This document shows, piece after piece, positions 1 through 6,143 of a stretch of DNA of 6,162 nucleotides. Made by a program: the position numbers and the translations under genes. Position 1 is the first letter of the stretch. Every line of letters starts with the position of its first letter. Origin of the DNA: Proteiniphilum sp. UBA5267 (lineage in GTDB: Bacteria; Bacteroidota; Bacteroidia; Bacteroidales; Dysgonomonadaceae); NCBI GenBank assembly GCA_002411515.1, contig DHTF01000061.1, positions 1-6,162 on the forward strand, written 5' to 3'. The notes beneath the pieces are model-generated. The model was given only the letters and a program-made list of their open reading frames with translations, was not told the origin of the DNA and made no database searches.

Positions 1-18
1 TATCCCGAACTCACGTTA
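1..18 (+). repeat. Left 18-bp terminal inverted repeat
   Basis: TATCCCGAACTCACGTTA is the exact reverse complement of 6144-6161. Beyond base 18 the match continues at two of the next three positions, then fades into AT-rich sequence. The right copy has one further base (A at 6162), so the full repeat may be 19 bp, with the left partner base just outside the window. An 18-19 bp perfect repeat is a typical length for insertion-sequence ends, for example in the IS4 family, but I cannot assign a family without a transposase. Confidence 0.85.
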
Positions 19-36
19 ATATTTATGCAGTTTCTC

Positions 37-540
37 TTATGCATAAGTTATGTGCATGATTTCATAAACAATATCTTTTCCGGGCCGTTTCAAAACAACT
101 TTGTCCCCCATTTTTTTATCAATCAATTCATTTGCCAAAGGCGATATAAACGAGATTTTCCCTTTGGAAACATCGGCCTCATCCACGCCTACTATTTGAA
201 GAGTTTTGATTTTCTTCGTTTCTTCTATCTTGAGAGTTACCCGGGCACCAAACCTTATTTCATTTTGTGGCTGCTCGTCTAAATGAACTACGATGGCTGT
301 ATCGATGCGGTTGTTCAACAAATACAATTTTGCATTGATATGGTTCAATGCTATTCGTTTTTCATTTTCACCGGTTTTATTCAGCTTTTCTTTTTCACTG
401 ACAAGTTTCTCTTTCTCTGCCAACAGTTCATTCATGCCTGTCGGGGTTACATAGTTCATTGCTCCTTCCGGTAAATGAGCTCTGGGCGGAACCATCGGAA
501 TTTCTTCCTGATCACCTTCTTTGACAAATCCTCTGCTCAT
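37..540 (-). CDS. GreA/GreB-family transcription elongation factor
   Basis: This 167-residue protein is similar in length to GreA/GreB (about 158 residues). After a polar N-terminal extension (about residues 1-30, starting MSRGFVKEGDQEE, with a PMVPPRAHLPEG stretch) it has the Gre-type 'YVTPTGMNELL' start of a helical hairpin. Charged coiled-coil helices follow (about 35-85), with an acidic GENE turn near residues 57-60 that may be the catalytic tip. The C-terminal FKBP-like domain (about 90-167) contains FGARVTLK, ISFISPLANELI and GDKVVL. Gre factors enter the RNA polymerase secondary channel and stimulate cleavage of backtracked RNA. The ATG at 538-540 starts the extension and has a well-formed promoter upstream. 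The gene is divergent from arsR, and its stop lies only 18 bp inside the left repeat. Family assignment is firm; whether this copy is a housekeeping or an accessory factor is not known. Confidence 0.87.
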   Translation of the reverse strand: MSRGFVKEGDQEEIPMVPPRAHLPEGAMNYVTPTGMNELLAEKEKLVSEKEKLNKTGENEKRIALNHINAKLYLLNNRIDTAIVVHLDEQPQNEIRFGARVTLKIEETKKIKTLQIVGVDEADVSKGKISFISPLANELIDKKMGDKVVLKRPGKDIVYEIMHITYA

Positions 541-595
541 GACTTCTTTGATTATACTGTTTTTCTGTTAGATAAAATAGATTGATTAAGCTCTG

Positions 596-627
596 CAAAC
601 ATAGTTTGATTCATCTGAATATTCAAA
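596..627 (-). promoter_or_regulatory. Promoter of the gre-like gene (Bacteroidota type)
   Basis: Read on the minus strand, TTTG (627-624) is followed by exactly 20 nt and then TATGTTTG (603-596). This matches the Bacteroidota primary-sigma consensus TTTG-N19-21-TAnnTTTG at every fixed position. Transcription would start near 588-592, giving a leader of about 50 nt before the ATG at 540. The promoter is back-to-back with the arsR promoter and well outside the ArsR operator, so expression of the gre-like gene is probably not directly repressed by ArsR (inference). Confidence 0.75.
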
Positions 628-752
628 TCTTTTGCGCAATTTTCCCGTTCTCTCCTTCAAGGTTCATAATATTTTTTCCTACATGCGATATAAATTTTAA
701 GCAGTATACCCCGCGCATGATAGCGATGAATCTCTTTTTTTTATTCCGAAAA

Positions 753-784
753 TTTGTGAGAAAAAATAATTGTTCGTAATTTCG
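753..784 (+). promoter_or_regulatory. arsR operon promoter (Bacteroidota type)
   Basis: TTTG (753-756), 20 nt, then TAATTTCG (777-784) matches TTTG-N19-21-TAnnTTTG with one mismatch (C for T in the -7 box). The predicted start of transcription is near 790, so the arsR leader would be only about 10 nt. The -7 box is exactly the 8-nt centre of the palindromic operator at 765-796, so a bound repressor would cover it. Confidence 0.72.
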
Positions 785-796
785 CGAACAATTATT
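765..796. promoter_or_regulatory. ArsR operator O1, perfect palindrome
   Basis: AATAATTGTTCG (765-776) and CGAACAATTATT (785-796) are perfect 12-bp inverted arms separated by 8 nt. The site ends 4 bp before the arsR ATG. ArsR/SmtB repressors bind imperfect 12-2-12 type or similar dyads overlapping their own promoters and leave when arsenite binds. The core GTTCG-N8-CGAAC recurs before arsD at 1158-1175, which supports a shared regulator. Assignment to ArsR rests on position and recurrence, not on a binding test. Confidence 0.75.
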
Positions 797-800
797 CGAT

Positions 801-1130
801 ATGGAAAAAACAAAGCATACGTTGCAAACAGCAGAACAGGAGATTGTGGCCCGCATGGCAAAAGCATTGGGTCACCCTACACGGATTGAGATTCTGGTAT
901 TTCTTGCTTCCCAGAACAGTTGTTTTTTCGGTGATATTCACGACGAGCTTCCCATCGCAAAATCCACTGTTTCCCAGCATCTGAAGGAATTGAGAGACGC
1001 AGGCTTGATTCAGGGTGAGATTGAAGCGCCCAAAGTCAGATATTGCATCCACAGGGAAAACTGGGAAATGGCCCGGAAGCTGTTCGCTGACCTTTTCGGT
1101 TTATTCGATGGAAAGGAGATGAATTGCTGA
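801..1130 (+). CDS. arsR: ArsR-family arsenite-responsive repressor
   Basis: This 109-residue winged-helix protein has the usual ArsR/SmtB length. It shows the family signature ALGHPTRIEIL (22-32), a recognition helix in KSTVSQHLKELRDAGLI (54-70), and a wing ending at PKVRYCIHRENW (77-88). It would dimerise on the operator and release it when As(III) binds. The classical ELCVCDL metal site of the plasmid R773 repressor is absent: the equivalent position reads SCFFGDI, with a single Cys41. The remaining cysteines are Cys82 in the wing and Cys109, the last residue. As(III) may therefore be held by another cysteine set, as seen in other ArsR subtypes (inference). The ATG at 801 directly follows the operator. 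It is the first gene of the plus-strand ars cluster. Confidence 0.93.
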   Translation: MEKTKHTLQTAEQEIVARMAKALGHPTRIEILVFLASQNSCFFGDIHDELPIAKSTVSQHLKELRDAGLIQGEIEAPKVRYCIHRENWEMARKLFADLFGLFDGKEMNC

Positions 1131-1149
1131 ATAGGCATATATTTTTTTC

Positions 1150-1183
1150 TTTGAAATGTTCGTTGTTCGGCGAACTATGTATC
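1150..1183 (+). promoter_or_regulatory. Second ArsR-like operator (O2) with possible weak promoter before arsD
   Basis: TGTTCG (1157-1162), 8 nt, then CGAACT (1171-1176) repeats the GTTCG-N8-CGAAC core and spacing of the arsR operator, with shorter and imperfect outer arms. A third half-site, GTTCG at 1165-1169, forms an overlapping GTTCG-G-CGAAC palindrome. A TTTG at 1150-1153 followed 22 nt later by TATGTATC (1176-1183) could be a weak promoter straddling the site, but its -7 box matches only four of six consensus positions. The operator is better supported than the promoter. Confidence 0.5.
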
Positions 1184-1230
1184 TGGTTGACTAATTGTAA
1201 TGATAGAATATTCAACTAAATAAACAGATA

Positions 1231-1557
1231 ATGAAGACAATCGAAATTTTTGATCCGGCCTTGTGTTGTCCCACAGGATTGTGCGGTCCCAACATTAATA
1301 CAGAGTTGATGAGAATAGCCACGGTCATGGATGCATTGAAAAAAAGAGGGGTGAATATCCTGCGGCATAATTTAAAGGATGAACCCGGAGCATTTGTGTC
1401 GAATCGTGTCGTAAACCAATGTCTCCAGGAAAAGGGTGCCGATGCGTTGCCGATCACACTGCTCGATGGCGAGATCGTTCTATTGAAGAGTTATCCTACC
1501 AACAAACAGCTAAGCGAATGGACGGGGATTTCACTCGACTTTGTGCCAGTCAGATAA
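1231..1557 (+). CDS. arsD: ArsD arsenite metallochaperone
   Basis: This 108-residue protein has a thioredoxin-like fold typical of ArsD. It has the diagnostic N-terminal IFDPALCCPTGLCG motif with Cys12, Cys13 and Cys18, the same residue numbers as the As(III)-transfer site of R773 ArsD. The conserved DALPITLLDG segment follows (about 71-80). ArsD binds cytosolic arsenite, passes it to ArsA and raises the ATPase's affinity for it; it can also act as a weak trans-acting repressor. The protein is shorter than R773 ArsD (120 residues) and lacks the two C-terminal vicinal cysteine pairs, which are dispensable for chaperone activity. Cys64 is an extra cysteine. The gene follows a 100-bp gap containing the second operator and lies 18 nt before arsA, its functional partner. 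Confidence 0.95.
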   Translation: MKTIEIFDPALCCPTGLCGPNINTELMRIATVMDALKKRGVNILRHNLKDEPGAFVSNRVVNQCLQEKGADALPITLLDGEIVLLKSYPTNKQLSEWTGISLDFVPVR

Positions 1558-1575
1558 CACGCATAATGGAGAAAG

Positions 1576-3285
1576 ATGAAAAATTTTAATTTGTCAGAAT
1601 CGGCATTCACCAAATATCTCTTTTTTACCGGCAAAGGAGGTGTGGGTAAAACATCGGTCGCCTGTGCCACTGCGACAGGTCTGGCAGACCAGGGAAAGAA
1701 AATCCTGTTAATCAGTACCGACCCTGCTTCCAACCTGCAGGATGTGTTCGCACAAAAACTGAACGGACAAGGTACATCCATCGCTCAGGTGCCCGGGTTG
1801 ACGGTTGTAAACCTCGATCCGGAACAGGAAGCGGCTGCTTATCGGGAGCGTGTCATCTCTCCCTTCAGAGGGATGCTTCCCGATAGCGTGCTACAAAATA
1901 TGGAAGAACAGCTCTCGGGTTCCTGCACAGTTGAAATTGCCGCATTCAATGCATTTTCAGACTTCCTTACCGATGGCTCGAAAAGAGCGGAATATGACCA
2001 CATCATCTTCGACACGGCACCTACAGGGCATACGTTGCGCATGCTGCAGTTGCCCTCGGCATGGAGTACCTTTATCAGTGAAAGTACGCATGGAGCATCG
2101 TGTCTGGGACAGTTGTCGGGACTGGAAGAGCGGAAAGATATCTATAAAGGAGCTGTGCAAACGTTGACAGACAGCAACAGCACCCGGCTTATATTGGTCA
2201 GCCGCCCGGAAACATCTGCCTTGAATGAAGCCGCCCGTTCATCGCGTGAGTTGCAACTACTGGGCATTCACAATCAGATTCTGATTATAAACGGCGTTTT
2301 GCAGCAATGGCAGGATGAGGACAAGGTGTCGACCGAGATTCACGAAAAACAGCAGTCGGCTTTGCAAAACATACCCGTTGAGATAGCCGGTTACCCTGCT
2401 TTCATCGTTCCCTTGCGTTCTTATAATTTATCTGATGTTACCAATATCCGCAGGTTGTTGCATGAGGATGAGGTAGATTTGATCGAGAACTATGAACCAA
2501 TCAGAAAAGAGAAAGGGTTGGAGCATTTAATAGACGATCTTTTTACATCCGGCAAACGGGTCATCTTCACAATGGGGAAGGGAGGGGTCGGCAAAACTAC
2601 TTTGGCGACAGACATCGCACTTGGCTTGTCGTCCCGAGGTGCCAAAGTTCACCTGACGACAACCGATCCGGCAAACCACCTGAATTACGATCTTGCCATA
2701 AGGGCCGGCATCTCCGTGAGTCGCATTGATGAAGCCGTGGAATTGGAAAAATACAAGAATGAGGTGCGCAGCAAAGCCCCGGCAAACATGCGCGACGAAG
2801 ATAAAGCGTACATAGAAGAGGATTTGCGTTCCCCCTGCACCCAGGAAATAGCCGTGTTCAAGGCTTTTGCAGAGATTGTGGACAAAGCAGGAGATGAGAT
2901 TGTGGTGATCGATACAGCACCGACAGGGCACACACTGCTCCTGTTGGATTCTACGCAAAGTTACCACAGGGAAGTGGAGCGGACACAGGGTATCCCCGAC
3001 TCGGTCAGCAGGCTTTTACCCCGACTGCGGGATCCCGACGAAACAGAGGTGGTGATTGTTACCCTGCCCGAAGCAACACCCGTATGGGAAGCGGAAAGGC
3101 TGCAGGCCGACTTGAAAAGGGCTGGCATACTCAACAAATGGTGGGTAGTCAATGCCTGTCTTTCTATGGTGAACACGGTAAATCCTTTCCTGCGGTCAAA
3201 AGCGCAGGGTGAAATTGCGTGGATTGACAAAGTGAGGGAACTTTCGGATGAAAATACCGCGTTAATTGAATGGAAAAATATATAA
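1576..3285 (+). CDS. arsA: ArsA arsenite-stimulated efflux ATPase
   Basis: This 569-residue protein is close to R773 ArsA (583) and shows both homologous halves joined by a linker. The A1 half has P-loop GKGGVGKT at 19-26 and the DTAPTGHT signature at 146-153. The A2 half has P-loop GKGGVGKT at 334-341 and DTAPTGHT at 446-453. Cys117 (in GSCTVEIAAF), Cys176 (in HGASCLGQL) and Cys421 (in SPCTQEIAVF) sit where the three metalloid-site cysteines Cys113/172/422 of R773 ArsA are, so the site looks intact. ArsA receives As(III) from ArsD and couples ATP hydrolysis to efflux at the cytoplasmic face of the membrane transporter. A GGAG at 1568-1571, 4 nt before the ATG, is a rare Shine-Dalgarno-like sequence in this window. 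No frameshift is seen. Confidence 0.96.
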   Translation: MKNFNLSESAFTKYLFFTGKGGVGKTSVACATATGLADQGKKILLISTDPASNLQDVFAQKLNGQGTSIAQVPGLTVVNLDPEQEAAAYRERVISPFRGMLPDSVLQNMEEQLSGSCTVEIAAFNAFSDFLTDGSKRAEYDHIIFDTAPTGHTLRMLQLPSAWSTFISESTHGASCLGQLSGLEERKDIYKGAVQTLTDSNSTRLILVSRPETSALNEAARSSRELQLLGIHNQILIINGVLQQWQDEDKVSTEIHEKQQSALQNIPVEIAGYPAFIVPLRSYNLSDVTNIRRLLHEDEVDLIENYEPIRKEKGLEHLIDDLFTSGKRVIFTMGKGGVGKTTLATDIALGLSSRGAKVHLTTTDPANHLNYDLAIRAGISVSRIDEAVELEKYKNEVRSKAPANMRDEDKAYIEEDLRSPCTQEIAVFKAFAEIVDKAGDEIVVIDTAPTGHTLLLLDSTQSYHREVERTQGIPDSVSRLLPRLRDPDETEVVIVTLPEATPVWEAERLQADLKRAGILNKWWVVNACLSMVNTVNPFLRSKAQGEIAWIDKVRELSDENTALIEWKNI

Positions 3286-3290
3286 TCGGC

Positions 3291-4088
3291 ATGATGGATA
3301 AAAGTTATCTGTTAAAAGAAGCGGTAAAGCAAAAATACGGAGAAATTGTTTTGCTAAATAAGGACGCATCCTGTTGTGCATCGTCTTGTTGTTGCAACGG
3401 AGGTGATGCTGTAATGAGTGAAGACTACAGCAATATGGACGGATACGTTGCCGATGCGGATCTGGGTTTGGGATGCGGACTCCCTACTCAGTTTGCGAAC
3501 ATCCAAAAAGGAGATACCGTTTTGGACTTGGGCTCGGGAGCTGGAAATGACTGTTTTGTCGCGCGTGCTGAAGCCGGTGAATTGGGCAAGGTGATCGGTG
3601 TGGACTTTACACCGGCAATGGTCATCAAGGCACGGGACAATGCTGCTAAAAGAGGATTTAAAAATGTGGAGTTCCGTGAAGGTGACATAGAAAATTTGCC
3701 AGTAGAGGATAATTCTGTGGATGTCGTTATCAGCAATTGCGTACTTAATTTACTTCCTGCCAAGGATAAAATATTTCACGAAATATATCGGGTGTTAAAG
3801 CCCGGGGGTCATTTCTGTATTTCAGATATCGTGCTGCAGGGCGAACTTCCGAAGGAACTGTCGCGTGCTGTGGAGATGTATGTGGGCTGTGTTTCCGGTG
3901 CCATACTACAGGAAGAATACATTGCGGAAATATCAAAAGCAAGATTTCAGGAAATTGAAGTCAACCGCAGAAAGAAGGTGGACATCCCCGATGAAATACT
4001 TTTGGAATATCTGGATAAGGATTCTTTGCGCGCATTTAAATCGGGAGGGTCCGGCATCTTTTCAATCACGGTAAGCGCAAAAAAATAA
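3291..4088 (+). CDS. arsM: ArsM arsenite S-adenosylmethionine methyltransferase
   Basis: About 265 residues (from ATG 3291), a Rossmann-fold class I methyltransferase. The SAM motif I VLDLGSGAGND is at 77-87, followed by VIGVDFTPAMV and the motif around EGDIENLP. Cys62 (in LGLGCGLPTQ), Cys150 (in VISNCVLNLLP) and Cys200 (in MYVGCVSGAI) match the conserved As-binding cysteines 72, 174 and 224 of the Cyanidioschyzon enzyme. ArsM converts As(III) to methylated arsenicals with SAM and thiol reductant. A cluster of five cysteines (28, 29, 33, 34, 35) near the N terminus probably includes the fourth conserved cysteine. The start is uncertain: ATG 3291 or 3294 (MDKSYLLKEAV, the family-like beginning) lies just after the arsA stop, whereas an in-frame ATG at 3270 would overlap arsA by 16 nt. 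Translational coupling with arsA is likely either way. Confidence 0.94.
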   Translation: MMDKSYLLKEAVKQKYGEIVLLNKDASCCASSCCCNGGDAVMSEDYSNMDGYVADADLGLGCGLPTQFANIQKGDTVLDLGSGAGNDCFVARAEAGELGKVIGVDFTPAMVIKARDNAAKRGFKNVEFREGDIENLPVEDNSVDVVISNCVLNLLPAKDKIFHEIYRVLKPGGHFCISDIVLQGELPKELSRAVEMYVGCVSGAILQEEYIAEISKARFQEIEVNRRKKVDIPDEILLEYLDKDSLRAFKSGGSGIFSITVSAKK

Positions 4089-4095
4089 CAAATAT

Positions 4096-4521
4096 ATGAG
4101 AAAAAGAATTTTGATTTTGTGCACGGGAAACAGCTGCCGAAGCCAGATGGCACACGGCTTTCTACAGTCGTTCGATCCGGAACTGGATGTGCATTCTGCC
4201 GGTACCCACGCAAGCGGGAAATTGAATCCCAAAGCTGTGGAGGTCATGAAAGAAGCGGGAATCGATATTTCACATCATACTTCCGACAGTGTAGACAAAT
4301 ATCTGGGTGAAGAGTGGGATTACGTGATCACGGTCTGTGGCGGGGCGAACGAAAGCTGTCCTGCTTTTATGGGAAAAGTGAAACACCGGTTGCACATTGG
4401 ATTCGACGATCCCTCGGATGCTACGGGAACACCCGAATTTATCCAGTCGGAGTATATCCGTGTACGCGATGAGATAAAAAAAGGGTTTCACGATTTTTAT
4501 GTAAATCATATCGTCCGTTGA
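4096..4521 (+). CDS. arsC: ArsC arsenate reductase, thioredoxin-coupled type
   Basis: This 141-residue protein has the low-molecular-weight phosphatase fold. The CX5R anion loop CTGNSCR (9-15) opens the protein, with Cys9 as nucleophile. VCGGANESCP (80-89) supplies Cys81 and Cys88 for the disulfide relay, and the DDP at 104-106 contains the general-acid aspartate. These line up with Cys10, Cys82, Cys89 and Asp105 of the Staphylococcus pI258 enzyme, so electrons should come from thioredoxin, not glutaredoxin. The product, As(III), is the substrate of ArsM, ArsD/ArsA and Acr3. The gene starts 7 nt after arsM, which supports cotranscription. All catalytic residues are present. Confidence 0.96.
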   Translation: MRKRILILCTGNSCRSQMAHGFLQSFDPELDVHSAGTHASGKLNPKAVEVMKEAGIDISHHTSDSVDKYLGEEWDYVITVCGGANESCPAFMGKVKHRLHIGFDDPSDATGTPEFIQSEYIRVRDEIKKGFHDFYVNHIVR

Positions 4522-4535
4522 TAAAAAAGAAACTT

Positions 4536-4553
4536 GAGCGATCTTCATTGCTC
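4536..4553 (+). other. Short hairpin between arsC and acr3
   Basis: GAGCGAT (4536-4542), loop CTTC, and ATTGCTC (4547-4553) form a 7-bp stem with one G-U pair when read as RNA. There is no T tract after it, so it is not a standard intrinsic terminator. It could mark mRNA processing or adjust translation of acr3, whose ATG is 17 nt downstream. A stem this short can arise by chance. Confidence 0.3.
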
Positions 4554-4569
4554 CCAAAATACGACATTC

Positions 4570-5622
4570 ATGAGTAAAAGCAACATGCGTTTTCTGGACA
4601 GGTACCTTACCCTGTGGATATTCCTGGCGATGGCTCTGGGCGTAGCCTTGGGTCATTACATTCCTTCTTTCGGCGGAAGAGTCGATTCCCTCTCGCGGGG
4701 AACAGTCAACATTCCGCTGGCCATCGGTTTGATCCTGATGATGTACCCTCCCTTGGCAAAAGTGAATTACAGGCTGATGCCCAAAGTGTTCACCAACGGG
4801 AAGGTCCTTACCCTCTCGCTCGTGCTGAACTGGATCATCGGACCCATCCTGATGTTCCTGCTGGCTATTCTTTTCCTGCGTGATTACCCTGAGTACATGA
4901 CCGGTGTGATCCTGATCGGATTGGCGCGTTGCATTGCCATGGTGCTGGTGTGGAACGACCTGGCGGGTGGAAACAGCGAGTATGGTGCCGGTCTGGTCGC
5001 ACTGAACAGCATCTTTCAGGTATTCTTTTACAGCTTCTATGCGTGGCTGTTTATTACGAAACTGCCTCCACTGTTCGGTTTTGAGGGGGCCATCGTGGAT
5101 ATCTCCATCGGTACCATTGCCAAAACCGTGGCCATTTACCTGGGTATTCCATTTATGATGGGAATACTGAGCCGGCTGATTCTGGTAAAAGCAAAGGGCG
5201 TGGCATGGTACGAAAAGAAGTTTATCCCTGCCATATCACCCCTTACACTGATTGCTTTGTTATTCACCATTGTGTTGATGTTCAGTCTGAAGGGTGATCT
5301 CATTGTACAGATTCCGATGGATGTGGTGCGTATTGCCATTCCACTGATCATCTATTTTACCTTGATGTTTTTCATCAGTTTTTTTATTGGCAAAGCAATG
5401 AATACTTCCTACGACAAGAACGCTTCCATCTCGTTTACCGCATCGGGTAACAATTTCGAACTGGCCATAGCTGTGGCCATCGGCGTTTTCGGGCTACACA
5501 GCGGAGAGGCTTTTGCCGGTGTGGTAGGTCCTCTTGTGGAGGTGCCGGTGCTTATTTTGCTGGTGAATGTGGCGAAATACTTCCAAAGAAAATATTATCC
5601 GGCACATACAATAGCGAAGTGA
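4570..5622 (+). CDS. acr3: Acr3-family arsenite efflux permease
   Basis: This 350-residue, very hydrophobic protein should have about ten membrane segments in the inner membrane, as usual for Acr3. The key family residues are present: Cys121 in [16 protein letters not shown] (predicted TM4) and Glu297 in [13 protein letters not shown] (predicted TM9), both needed for arsenite transport in characterised members. The segment [23 protein letters not shown] near the C terminus is also typical. Acr3 exports As(III) by exchange with protons; with ArsA present it may be driven partly by ATP. The ATG at 4570 gives the expected [18 protein letters not shown] start; an in-frame TTG at 4534 would overlap the hairpin and adds an unconserved-looking leader. 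The gene is 48 nt after arsC. Confidence 0.95.
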   Translation: MSKSNMRFLDRYLTLWIFLAMALGVALGHYIPSFGGRVDSLSRGTVNIPLAIGLILMMYPPLAKVNYRLMPKVFTNGKVLTLSLVLNWIIGPILMFLLAILFLRDYPEYMTGVILIGLARCIAMVLVWNDLAGGNSEYGAGLVALNSIFQVFFYSFYAWLFITKLPPLFGFEGAIVDISIGTIAKTVAIYLGIPFMMGILSRLILVKAKGVAWYEKKFIPAISPLTLIALLFTIVLMFSLKGDLIVQIPMDVVRIAIPLIIYFTLMFFISFFIGKAMNTSYDKNASISFTASGNNFELAIAVAIGVFGLHSGEAFAGVVGPLVEVPVLILLVNVAKYFQRKYYPAHTIAK

Positions 5623-5665
5623 CTCATTTTGAAGAGGTATCACAAACATTCTGAGAGAAACATTT

Positions 5666-5699
5666 GTTTATACTGAACATATGTAATTACAGTATAAAC
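5666..5699. promoter_or_regulatory. Perfect inverted repeat upstream of the SRPBCC gene
   Basis: GTTTATACTG (5666-5675) and CAGTATAAAC (5690-5699) are perfect 10-bp arms around a 14-nt AT-rich centre that itself holds the palindrome ACATATGT (5677-5684). It lies 43 nt after the acr3 stop and 9 nt before the next ATG. The arms do not resemble the GTTCG/CGAAC sites of the ars operators. It may be an operator for another regulator, or an RNA hairpin separating acr3 from the last gene. No T tract follows, and no good TAnnTTTG box is present. Confidence 0.5.
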
Positions 5700-5708
5700 G
5701 ATAAATGT

Positions 5709-6143
5709 ATGATCCGCAAAGAAATTATCATTGACCAGCCTGTTGAGAGAGTGTGGGAGGCACTTACCCAACCCGAAGAGATGAAAAACTGGTATTTCAA
5801 TATCTCTAACTTCGAACCCAAGGAAGAAGAAATATTCGATTTTATCGTTTCTTTTACCGACGAAGATGGAGAACACAATTTTCGTCATCTGTTTAAAATG
5901 GTGAGGGTAATTCCCGCTGAAAAGCTGCAACATACGTGGGAGTATCCGGGCCATAGCAGAGGAACCTCCGTGCTAACCTGGGAGCTTTTTCCTCGTGAGG
6001 AATCCACTGTGGTGGTGCTTACCCACGAAGGGACGGAGACTTTTCTCGATGAAGGTAGCAAGTATTTTACCAAAGAAAGTTTTCTTGCCGGATGGACCGA
6101 TATTTTGCAGAGATTCAAAGAATATCTCGAAAATGAGATATAA
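5709..6143 (+). CDS. SRPBCC/AHSA1-family ligand-binding domain protein
   Basis: This 144-residue protein has the START-like helix-grip fold of the SRPBCC superfamily, AHSA1-like branch. Family traits are the N-terminal strand and helix IRKEIIIDQPVERVWEALTQPEEMKNWYF, the central alternating strands (TSVLTWELFPREESTVVVLTHEG), and the long C-terminal helix starting GWTDILQRFKEYLE. Such proteins bind hydrophobic ligands or act as Hsp90-activator-like domains; genes of this family are often found next to ArsR-type regulators. It has no cysteine, so direct thiol-based arsenic binding is unlikely. The ATG at 5709 is preferred over an in-frame TTG at 5664 because the fold begins at MIRKEIII and the earlier start would place codons through the inverted repeat. 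The TAA at 6141-6143 directly abuts the right terminal repeat. Its substrate and its role here are unknown. Confidence 0.85.
   Translation: MIRKEIIIDQPVERVWEALTQPEEMKNWYFNISNFEPKEEEIFDFIVSFTDEDGEHNFRHLFKMVRVIPAEKLQHTWEYPGHSRGTSVLTWELFPREESTVVVLTHEGTETFLDEGSKYFTKESFLAGWTDILQRFKEYLENEI

Noticed and set aside
1..18. Assignment of the terminal repeat to a named insertion-sequence family
   Set aside because: The length fits several families, but no transposase is present and no database could be searched, so a name would be a guess.
582..856. Small open frames on both strands in the gre-arsR intergenic region (582-779 plus, 623-856 minus)
   Set aside because: They cover the two promoters and the operator, have low-complexity Phe/Ile/Asn/Lys-rich translations with no recognisable domain, and the minus one runs into arsR.
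1187..1209. TTGACT ... TAGAAT as a sigma70-like promoter before arsD
   Set aside because: The two boxes are only about 11 nt apart, too close for a -35/-10 pair, and Bacteroidota use a different consensus.
1839..3230. Several long minus-strand open frames within arsA
   Set aside because: They are shadows of the arsA reading frame: the arsA product has all motifs in order, and the antisense translations show no domains.
3270..3290. Earlier ATG for arsM overlapping the end of arsA
   Set aside because: It would add a short MEKYIIG leader that does not look family-like; starts at 3291 or 3294 give the typical MDKSYLLKEAV beginning. It cannot be fully excluded.
4534..4569. TTG start for acr3
   Set aside because: It adds 12 residues that resemble no Acr3 N terminus and overlap a hairpin; the ATG at 4570 gives the expected start.
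5664..5708. TTG start for the SRPBCC gene
   Set aside because: The extra 15 residues would be encoded through the perfect inverted repeat and precede the natural first strand of the fold.
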